DNA of 14,071 bases from Methanosarcinales archaeon (GTDB taxonomy: Archaea; Halobacteriota; Methanosarcinia; Methanosarcinales; Methanogasteraceae). How positions within the stretch are numbered: position 1 is the stretch's first letter; each line of letters starts with the position of its first letter. A model generated the notes under the pieces. It saw only the letters and a list, made by a program, of their open reading frames with translations, did no database searches and was not told the origin of the DNA. The DNA lies in contig DAOVGO010000176.1 in the NCBI GenBank assembly GCA_030672345.1, forward strand, positions 1-14,071. Direction: 5' to 3'. Of this stretch, positions 1-6,360 are shown piece after piece. The position numbers and the translations under genes were made by a program.

Positions 1-882
1 GTACATCATCGCACCATCCCTGCATGCGACAACACACGCAGGAACGATCCGCTCCGAGTCCACACAGAGCGTGCACTTATGCGCCACACCATCCGACCCG
101 ACATAGATGTGCCCTGCAGGACACGCATCCTCGCACGCACCACACCCCGTGCATAACTCAGCATCCACAACGAGAATACCCGAAACATCCTTTATCGCGT
201 CAACCGAGCATGCTGCAGCACACTTCGCCTTATCTGGCAGGCAGTGTAGACACAAAACAGGAATCCCCGTATCAGAGAGGCGTATCCGGGGGGTACCGTG
301 TTCTTTCTCGCATGCAAAGACACAGTCGCCGCATTCTGTGCATTTGAGAGAATCGATCGTCTGTGAGTATCTGAACGACTCAACAGATAGATTATCCTTC
401 ACAAGCGCAAGAAACTCACCAAACTCCAGGTCACCGACGTTTGAGACTGATAAATCCGCATTCGGCTGGTAGCCCGGAGACAATGTGACCGTTGTTATGT
501 GCGGCGCAAAGTTCTTGAGTGTGGAGAGCATCTGCGCCTCGAGATAATATTTAACACCCGCAAAGATCGCAAGATCGTGCTGTCCCTCGCCGCGGACGCC
601 AGCCCATTCAGGACTCTTCAGGAGATTCGTGATCTCGATTGCACCCATGACTCGATCAGGGACGATTCCCCGCTCCCGCATAGCACCTGCGATGTGTGCG
701 GTTGCAACGGTTGGGATGCCCAGCTCCCTTACAAGGTCTCCCATCCAGTCGAGACGCGTTACATCGCTTCCGATGATGAGCACCGGGCGTCTGGCTTTCT
801 TTATCGCCATTGCGATAACTCCGGGCGATGCAACCTTCCCAACATGCGGACCCGGCACATTGGCAGACTGATATGCCCTCAT
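1..882 (-). CDS. cdhB: CODH/ACS epsilon subunit fused to a four-cluster polyferredoxin domain (3' end outside window)
   Basis: Open frame from ATG at 882 to the left edge, 294 codons with no stop in the window. Residues 1-170 resemble the epsilon subunit of the archaeal CODH/ACS complex: an N-terminal GPHVGKVASP region, then RRPVLIIGSD and the nucleotide-fold-like GVRGEGQHDL...FAGVKYYLEAQ. Epsilon subunits normally end near residue 170. Here the frame continues into four Cys groups: C181/C184/C187/C191, C211/C214/C221/C225, C244/C247/C250/C254 and C270/C273/C283/C287. This is the spacing of CooF/HycB/DmsB-type ferredoxins with four 4Fe-4S clusters. The start overlaps the cdhA stop as ATGA, with GGAGGTG upstream, so the two are translationally coupled. 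The epsilon subunit is tightly bound to CdhA. I infer that the added domain takes electrons from CO oxidation, or delivers them for CO2 reduction. The fusion is seen directly; its role is inferred. Confidence 0.9.
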   Translation of the reverse strand, partial: MRAYQSANVPGPHVGKVASPGVIAMAIKKARRPVLIIGSDVTRLDWMGDLVRELGIPTVATAHIAGAMRERGIVPDRVMGAIEITNLLKSPEWAGVRGEGQHDLAIFAGVKYYLEAQMLSTLKNFAPHITTVTLSPGYQPNADLSVSNVGDLEFGEFLALVKDNLSVESFRYSQTIDSLKCTECGDCVFACEKEHGTPRIRLSDTGIPVLCLHCLPDKAKCAAACSVDAIKDVSGILVVDAELCTGCGACEDACPAGHIYVGSDGVAHKCTLCVDSERIVPACVVACRDGAMMY

Positions 883-3212
883 GCTGACGCACCTCCCTCA
901 GCTGGTTCAAGCCTGCTCGGCTCACCGATAGCTTTTCTTGGCTTCCATCCAGCATCCTTCAGATGTTCCATGATCTCACCTTTCATCGTGATCGGGATAT
1001 CGCGCTCGTTTCGGACGAAGAGGTGCAGGTCTGGCGGAAGCGTTCCCATGTACTTCTTGTAGAGATCCACGTAATTCAAGAGTTTGATCTGTCTCCCTTT
1101 TGCATTATCGCTCGGTCTGATGCAGAACTTCGCTATCGCAACGATCGCCTCCTCCATCGTCTCTGCGGGATACAAGAGGTGTTCTGGTGCGGGTTCCCCA
1201 GGTACGATCTCTTTTGCTCTTTTGTCATAGAGTTCCCACTCACTCAGCTCCTTGTTGCTCAGCAATGCCCTTCTGTACTTTGATCCGTGCGGACCAACGA
1301 TCACAGGAACGCCCCACCGATTGGTACCTGTGCCGATGGATGCTGCTTTCTGGCTCATAGCGCCCCACGCGACACCACAGGCTCCAACCTTGTTCAAGAT
1401 GTAATCAGCGATCTCCTCGAAGTTTCCTCGAAGCGGGATGCGGGCGAAGATTGCTGCGACCTTGATTGCAGCACCGATGATATGAGCGTTTGCAACACAT
1501 GAGCCGATGTTCACAACCCCGCCTGCATCAAACGATCCCGGATACTTTTCATACAACGTCTTGCCATCCTCGTCGCGGTACATCGCCATCGCCATCGCAG
1601 AGCAGCCGGTTGCGACCACGATGTATTTGCGTTGTGCAAACTCCTCTGCAATCTTCGCAACCTCAACCTCGCCGTTCGGGAAGTTGCTGCATCCGACAAG
1701 CGCAACGATTCCCGGAATCTCTCCTAATACGAGCGGAGCGCCCACCTTCCTGATCTCGGTATCGAGCACAGGACCTCTTCCTGCCCGCATGGTGTAGGTC
1801 TCGCCGAATGCGATCTCCTGCGCGGCTTTCTCGATCATGCTGATGACCGGAATGTCTCTTTCGCATTCGGATTCACATCGTCCGCAACTCATACATGGAC
1901 TGAACAGATTCGACAGTTTGCCGAGATCGCCTTTCTTTGCAGCGACCATCGCCTCGCGGACAGGTAGACTGTTCGGACATGCTCGATCGCACCATCCACA
2001 TTCGGTGCAGGTTTGTGCATATTCGATAACCTCCTCTTCGGTCGGGAGGTGTTTGAGTTGATCTCGCTTCGGTTTGATCTCAAGAGCGGTCTTTGTGATC
2101 ACCTCCGCTGCCTTGAGCGGGTCTGATATCAGAACCCCTGGCGCGCCACCCAGAAGATCAGAGACGACATCGTCAGGATTGCGATCGGTGACATCTGGAA
2201 GGTTGTAGCAGATCTTATCTGTCGTCAGGATCAGTGGAGCGCCTGTCTTCTGCGCCTGCTCCAAGAGATCGGTTCTGACGCACTGCTCATCCAGAACAAG
2301 GACATCAGCGATACCTGCTCGCACAAAGAAGAGTTGCATGGATAGTGGACCGATGACCTTTGCAGATGCGCGGTACCTGCTCGTCTCAATCGCTGTGCAG
2401 CAGATTCCGCAGACCTCCATCTTGTCGGAAAGACCGTGCTCCTCGATGTAGTCGATCGTTGCAACGCTCACCGCGGGGTAATGCCCGATAAACACAATCA
2501 CAGGCTTTGATCGATCGACCGATCCGAGTCCGAAATCAACAAGCGCGGCGTCAGGATCGCCTTTTGGAAAATCGAATCCCGCGATCTGCGCGATATCGGC
2601 AACCTCCTTTGCAAGGTTGTCGATCATCGAGATGTGCAGCGCCTTTGACTCGAAATCGATGTATGCGCCCTCCTGTCCGGTGTGCGTGGATGAGAGTGCA
2701 TGCACCAGCTGCTGATTCACGTACTCGAGAATGTCCTCGAGATCGCCTAAAGTCTTTGGTCTCGTGCCGACGACGGTTCTGATGATCGGAGCCTCGACAT
2801 CGATATACGGACCAAGATCGATCGGATGATCCCTGCCGCGCCACCTGATCAGTTCGTGCAGCACATGGTTCGCGTGCCCAGCGTGCGCGGCAGTTCCGAT
2901 GCAGCACGCGATCAGCACCATGCGCGCCTGCTGCGCTTCGATACCGATTCCGCACGCGCCCTTGCGGTCGCCTGTGAGATCGCACTTCCCGTACGTGCAG
3001 AGACAGCACATGTCACAGATCGGCGAGTAAAATGGCGGAAAATCCTTAAGCAGGCGGTGATCCCACTTCCGAAGCGAGAGAATCCCGGGTTTTGGCGTGG
3101 GACCCATCGGCTCCCATTCTTCTTCGGCAGTTTCCTCCTCGGTGGTGATCTTGCCGATGTTGATCACCACGTTTTCCATGCCATCGATTATGAAGCGTCC
3201 GTCTTTGATCAT
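879..3212 (-). CDS. cdhA: CODH/ACS complex alpha subunit (CO dehydrogenase)
   Basis: 777-residue Ni-Fe carbon monoxide dehydrogenase subunit of the acetyl-CoA decarbonylase/synthase complex, which interconverts CO2 and CO plus electrons in the Wood-Ljungdahl pathway (cytoplasm). In the N-terminal part the Cys-rich CDMCCLCTYGKC (C66, C69, C70, C72, C77, then C87) fits the B/D cluster ligands. HAGHANH (about 110-116) and GHYPAV (about 243) follow. Two ferredoxin-type motifs, C402/405/408/412 and C440/443/446/450, match the extra E/F clusters typical of the archaeal enzyme. GCSN (C508), GCSA (C537) and GSC (C572) fit C-cluster ligands. The length is close to the family's roughly 800 residues. 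The frame is open 47 codons further upstream, but that part is not conserved-looking. ATG at 3212 has GAGG 7 nt upstream and a TATA-like element behind it. First gene of the operon; overlaps cdhB by 4 nt. Confidence 0.95.
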   Translation of the reverse strand: MIKDGRFIIDGMENVVINIGKITTEEETAEEEWEPMGPTPKPGILSLRKWDHRLLKDFPPFYSPICDMCCLCTYGKCDLTGDRKGACGIGIEAQQARMVLIACCIGTAAHAGHANHVLHELIRWRGRDHPIDLGPYIDVEAPIIRTVVGTRPKTLGDLEDILEYVNQQLVHALSSTHTGQEGAYIDFESKALHISMIDNLAKEVADIAQIAGFDFPKGDPDAALVDFGLGSVDRSKPVIVFIGHYPAVSVATIDYIEEHGLSDKMEVCGICCTAIETSRYRASAKVIGPLSMQLFFVRAGIADVLVLDEQCVRTDLLEQAQKTGAPLILTTDKICYNLPDVTDRNPDDVVSDLLGGAPGVLISDPLKAAEVITKTALEIKPKRDQLKHLPTEEEVIEYAQTCTECGWCDRACPNSLPVREAMVAAKKGDLGKLSNLFSPCMSCGRCESECERDIPVISMIEKAAQEIAFGETYTMRAGRGPVLDTEIRKVGAPLVLGEIPGIVALVGCSNFPNGEVEVAKIAEEFAQRKYIVVATGCSAMAMAMYRDEDGKTLYEKYPGSFDAGGVVNIGSCVANAHIIGAAIKVAAIFARIPLRGNFEEIADYILNKVGACGVAWGAMSQKAASIGTGTNRWGVPVIVGPHGSKYRRALLSNKELSEWELYDKRAKEIVPGEPAPEHLLYPAETMEEAIVAIAKFCIRPSDNAKGRQIKLLNYVDLYKKYMGTLPPDLHLFVRNERDIPITMKGEIMEHLKDAGWKPRKAIGEPSRLEPAEGGASA

Positions 3213-3257
3213 GAGTAGTCCTCGTTTTTGATTTCTTTGATAAGGGTGGTTGATCGG

Positions 3258-3266
3258 ATAAATATG
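3258..3266 (-). promoter_or_regulatory. Putative TATA box of the cdhAB operon
   Basis: On the minus strand the element reads CATATTTAT, about 46-54 nt before the chosen cdhA ATG. Transcription starting about 25 nt downstream of the box centre would give a leader near 20 nt that contains the GAGG ribosome binding site. The remaining intergenic stretch (3213-3425) contains no convincing gene. Confidence 0.35.
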
Positions 3267-3425
3267 TTTGTGTGGTTTCAGTGACTTTATTAATCTCTTC
3301 TGGCAGTTGAAATGACAGTACGGGTCAAGGATTACGTTGTGGTAAATCGGCACCGACTGCGCAAAAGCCCGGCGTCAATGGGCGAGCAGCAATACAAGAA
3401 ATCAGGGGATGTTCAGCGAAGAGAC

Positions 3426-3956
3426 TTACGTGACCTCTATCGCCTTTAAGATGATCTCTGCAACCCCGCGCTGATCCCACTTCCTTGAGTTGATCACAAG
3501 ATCATACACCCCCTGATCATTAACATCGATCCCGTAATACGCTGAATACCTCCCGGCTTCGCACGCCTCCCGCTCTCTTATCTGGCGGGTCGCGTCAGAC
3601 ACCAGGATCCCTTCGCGGCGCACGACCCGCTCCGCCCTGACATCGAGCGGTGCTGTGATGAGCACGGCAAGATCAGGTTCTGCCATCCATGCCGAGAGCC
3701 TGCCCTCGATGATTACGTCCCTTCCCGCAACCATAGCGTCCGATGCAATCTCCTTCTGGTGGCGGTCGATGCGCTGATCGATATCCGGATCAGACGAGGC
3801 GAGTTCTCCGAACTCCTCAAGCGTGAGTCCGCTCTCTTCTGCCATCATCCGGAAGATATCCCCGGCAGACACGACCTCAAAGCCGGTGCAATTCGATAAT
3901 ATGCCTGCCACCGTGCTGGTCCCGCTTCCGGGCAGACCGCTGAGCGTTATGATCAT
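3426..3956 (-). CDS. cmk: Cytidylate kinase (archaeal type)
   Basis: 176-residue P-loop kinase of the archaeal Cmk family (short, without the long bacterial NMP-binding insert). It phosphorylates CMP/dCMP with ATP in pyrimidine nucleotide synthesis. The Walker A loop GLPGSGTST is at residues 7-15, and an AGDIF motif follows at about 31-35 in the NMP-binding part. VAGRDVIIEGRLSAWMA (about 77-93) and the lid arginines RAERVVRREG (about 107-116) are as in the family. Start ATG at 3956: no ribosome binding site is seen, but a TATA-like box lies about 30 nt upstream, so a nearly leaderless mRNA is likely. In many archaea cmk sits next to rpl34e and rpl14e; neither is here. Confidence 0.93.
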   Translation of the reverse strand: MIITLSGLPGSGTSTVAGILSNCTGFEVVSAGDIFRMMAEESGLTLEEFGELASSDPDIDQRIDRHQKEIASDAMVAGRDVIIEGRLSAWMAEPDLAVLITAPLDVRAERVVRREGILVSDATRQIREREACEAGRYSAYYGIDVNDQGVYDLVINSRKWDQRGVAEIILKAIEVT

Positions 3957-3981
3957 CAGTACAAAGATCGTTTCATAGTGT

Positions 3982-3990
3982 ACTTATTTA
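3982..3990 (-). promoter_or_regulatory. Putative TATA box of cmk
   Basis: Minus-strand TAAATAAGT centred about 30 nt before the cmk ATG. With the usual 25 nt spacing to the transcription start the leader would be only about 5 nt, which fits the absence of a ribosome binding site. Confidence 0.4.
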
Positions 3991-4050
3991 TTGCTTACTT
4001 GAGCCTTGTTCAGGTGGGGCTGAAGGCGCGCGGTCACGTGTATGTGGTGG

Positions 4051-5079
4051 CTATGCGCCGCCGCTCTGGCGCGAGCAGATCTCTACATCCAGCGCGACAT
4101 TGTACTGATGTGGCGAGTATGACCTGACGACTCGCTGATCCAGGACGCGCGTGGTCATGCCATGCATCTCCGCAGCGTGCTCGATCGTCTTCTGCGCACC
4201 CTCGAACATATCCTCCTCCGGTCTGATATCGTAGTAATGGATGATGCCGCCGGGTTTTATGATCGTTAGCGCAAAGTCAAGGAACTCCTGCGCCGAATGC
4301 GGCAGATTCATGATTATATGGTCAGCCGTATCGCGCAGATCATGCGCGACGTCCCGCACATCACCGCAGATGATTTTTATGTTATTTACCGAGTTTAACC
4401 GTGCGTTCCGCTGCAGATACTCGATTGCCACCGGGTTCTTATCGATTGCAATCACATGTCTGGCTGATTTCGCAATGAGGATGCTAAAAGGACCGACGCC
4501 TGCAAACATATCGACAACGACGTCGCTTTCGCGGACCTGGTCTGCTATGCGTTTGCGCTCGGTTGCAAGCCTCGGCGTGAAATAGACGCGCGCAAGATCA
4601 ACCTCGTACCGGCAGCCGTACTCCTTATACACGGTCTCTGTATCGGGTTCGCCTGATATTACACGAAAATCCCTGATCCGAAACTCGCCATGCACATCGG
4701 TCAATGCCGCAAGAACGGTCCTCACGTTCTTGTGCATCAGAAGGATCGCATCAGCGATTCGTCCAGCATCAGAAGAATTGTCGGCATCGATGATCGCAAT
4801 ATCGCCGATCACCTCGTACGATGGGATAAAACCAAGAATCTCCTCAAACGAGGGCTCCACTCTACGCTCAAACTCCCTGTATTGAACGCATGATTTGAGG
4901 TCTGGAAAGCTCTCTTCTATGTTGATTCCGTGTTTAACCGGGAGATATAGATAATCAGCATCTCTCTGGATCACTGCATCTCTCTGGAGTGCGCCAGCCT
5001 CAGCCAGTGCGCGGCGCACTTTTTCGCCGTCCGATCTTGCTACCTGCACACACCGGAATCGTTCATTTCTGACTGCCAT
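4051..5079 (-). CDS. trm5: tRNA (guanine-37-N1)-methyltransferase Trm5
   Basis: 342-residue class I SAM-dependent methyltransferase that makes m1G37 next to the anticodon, preventing +1 frameshifting. The N-terminal part (about 1-80) carries the small recognition domain. YEVIGDIAIID (88-98) and VYFTPRLATER (165-175) are family signatures. The SAM loop VVDMFAGVGPFSI lies at 188-200. The acidic ribose-binding residue follows in VIAIDKNP, and NLPHSA (258-263) takes the place of the NPP-type catalytic motif. The first ATG, at 5079, overlaps the upstream HdrD-like gene by 17 nt. That points to one transcript, although the two functions are not obviously related. No clear ribosome binding site is visible inside the overlap. 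The gene is complete, and its length is normal for archaeal Trm5. Confidence 0.93.
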   Translation of the reverse strand: MAVRNERFRCVQVARSDGEKVRRALAEAGALQRDAVIQRDADYLYLPVKHGINIEESFPDLKSCVQYREFERRVEPSFEEILGFIPSYEVIGDIAIIDADNSSDAGRIADAILLMHKNVRTVLAALTDVHGEFRIRDFRVISGEPDTETVYKEYGCRYEVDLARVYFTPRLATERKRIADQVRESDVVVDMFAGVGPFSILIAKSARHVIAIDKNPVAIEYLQRNARLNSVNNIKIICGDVRDVAHDLRDTADHIIMNLPHSAQEFLDFALTIIKPGGIIHYYDIRPEEDMFEGAQKTIEHAAEMHGMTTRVLDQRVVRSYSPHQYNVALDVEICSRQSGGA

Positions 5080-6103
5080 TCAGTTGCCGTGCCAGCAGCA
5101 CCGAAAGATCGACCACCTCGAAGTTGTAATCGGTTGATTCGTCCTTCTTCAGACAGTTGAAATGCGCCAGACACTTGGGGCAGGACGTTACCATCGCTGA
5201 TGCGCCCGTATCGCCAGCCTCGTTCATCCGTGTGACGCGCAGCGCCTTGGTCACCTCATTGCAGTTCATCAGCGAACTGACGCCGCAGCATCTCGAATCC
5301 TCTTTCGAATGTGCCATCTCGATGATATTCATGCCGGCATTTGACAGCGATTCTCGCGGAGCATCGTACACACCACAGTGCCGTCCGAGACGACACGCGT
5401 CATGATACGTTACCGTTGCATCCGATTTCGCACCAAACTTCACATCACCAAGCAGCTCTGATATGTACTTGACCTCGACATTGAGATCATAATCCTTCGT
5501 AAGCGTCCGGTAACATTCGGCACAGCTCACAATCAGGGTATCGATCCCGCTCTCCTCGATATATCTGGTATTATACTCAACCAATCGGTCAAACAGCTCC
5601 TTGTTTCCCTGCCACAACTGATCGTGCCCGCAGCATTTCATCTGCATAACCATCGGGTCGATTCCTGCGTGTTTCAGCAGTTTCAGGCTCGATTCTGCAA
5701 TTTCTGTGAAATCCACATCATCCAGACCAAAGAACAGATTATGGAAGTCGAGACATCCCGGGAAGTAGCCGTAAGATGATTTTTCCGCACCTTGCAAAAA
5801 GGTCACCTTGCCCGCATCCAGCATCGACATGAGGTCTGAGATGCTCGTGAAAACCCCTTCGTGGGGGATATCTGCCAGAGTCTTCCCAGCCCTTTCTTCT
5901 AACACAAAATCAGAGAACGAAACACCCTGCGGACACCGCGATGAACAGAGTTCGCATGTCAGACACTGCCAGACATCGTTCGTCGGCATGTCATAGATGT
6001 TATTGCTATATATCGCGTCCCTTGGCGACATCTTTGAGACCATTCGCATCGGACATATTCCGGTGCACAGTCCACACTGGTAACATTTTTGTATGTTGGA
6101 CAT
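5063..6103 (-). CDS. HdrD-like (Fe-S)-binding protein with two CCG domains
   Basis: 346 residues. The N-terminal HdrC-like part has two 4Fe-4S motifs, C7/C10/C13/C17 and C47/C50/C53/C57, both followed by Pro. The C-terminal HdrB-like part has two complete CCG (cysteine-rich) motifs: C117...C157-C158...C194/C197 and C237...C272-C273...C308/C311. In heterodisulfide reductase these hold the non-cubane 4Fe-4S clusters that cleave CoM-S-S-CoB. The protein is therefore an HdrD (fused HdrCB) relative, cytoplasmic, with no membrane segments. It is shorter than classical HdrD (about 400 residues), and no HdrE cytochrome or HdrA flavoprotein lies nearby. It could be a paralogue acting on another disulfide, or a GlpC/LldE-type electron carrier. 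A ribosome binding site AGGTG lies about 10 nt before the ATG. Confidence 0.82.
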   Translation of the reverse strand: MSNIQKCYQCGLCTGICPMRMVSKMSPRDAIYSNNIYDMPTNDVWQCLTCELCSSRCPQGVSFSDFVLEERAGKTLADIPHEGVFTSISDLMSMLDAGKVTFLQGAEKSSYGYFPGCLDFHNLFFGLDDVDFTEIAESSLKLLKHAGIDPMVMQMKCCGHDQLWQGNKELFDRLVEYNTRYIEESGIDTLIVSCAECYRTLTKDYDLNVEVKYISELLGDVKFGAKSDATVTYHDACRLGRHCGVYDAPRESLSNAGMNIIEMAHSKEDSRCCGVSSLMNCNEVTKALRVTRMNEAGDTGASAMVTSCPKCLAHFNCLKKDESTDYNFEVVDLSVLLARQLNGSQK

Positions 6104-6148
6104 GAAGCAAACACCTGCCTGTTATCTGTTTGAGTGTACCGCTTGGTA

Positions 6149-6156
6149 CTATTAAA
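6149..6156 (-). promoter_or_regulatory. Putative TATA box of the HdrD-like gene
   Basis: Minus-strand TTTAATAG about 46-53 nt upstream of the ATG at 6103. The predicted start would leave a leader of about 24 nt containing AGGTG. Confidence 0.35.
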
Positions 6157-6217
6157 GTGTTTCGACAGGTTGGGGCTACCCGCATCTTCAGATGCCATCA
6201 GGTTGTGTTGAGGCAGG

Positions 6218-6335
6218 AAAAAATCAAACGTTCCAATCGTTTCAGGATATGTTGGGGGTGGGTACTTCCCGGAAAAAGCTATTGCGACTACGACATAGTG
6301 CGCAGCATGACGTGGGTTGGTGTGCCACCCGCGTC
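6218..6335 (-). terminator. Possible terminator zone after the acidic repeat gene
   Basis: Downstream of the stop at 6361 a GC-rich imperfect hairpin spans 6309-6335 (GACG...CGTC arms, about 11 pairs with one mismatch and one bulge). Two minus-strand oligo-T tracts follow, at 6273-6277 and 6218-6223. Archaeal termination usually uses oligo-T, so the two tracts are the best candidates. The rest of 6104-6360 holds the promoter of the next gene and a short GCATC/GATGC hairpin at 6182-6195; I see no gene there. Confidence 0.35.
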
Positions 6336-6360
6336 CATGCGGTTTGCTCTGGAGTGCACC

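Noticed and set aside
499..1062. Plus-strand open frame of 187 codons opposite the cdhA/cdhB junction
   Set aside because: Both minus-strand genes are clearly conserved; the plus-strand product resembles nothing and is Arg/Ser/Pro-rich antisense noise.
3213..3353. 47-residue N-terminal extension of CdhA
   Set aside because: It reads through the putative TATA box and leader; ATG 3212 has a ribosome binding site and fits family length.
3312..3449. Small plus-strand open frame of 45 codons between cdhA and cmk
   Set aside because: It overlaps the end of cmk, has no ribosome binding site and no recognisable similarity; its basic composition alone is not enough.
3957..4050. Possible small RNA gene between cmk and trm5
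   Set aside because: No C/D or H/ACA box pattern or stable fold seen; the stretch is explained by the cmk promoter.
4055..4072. GC-rich hairpin (GCGCC...GGCGC) at the end of trm5 as a terminator
   Set aside because: Only five base pairs, inside the coding end, with no oligo-T tract after it on the minus strand.
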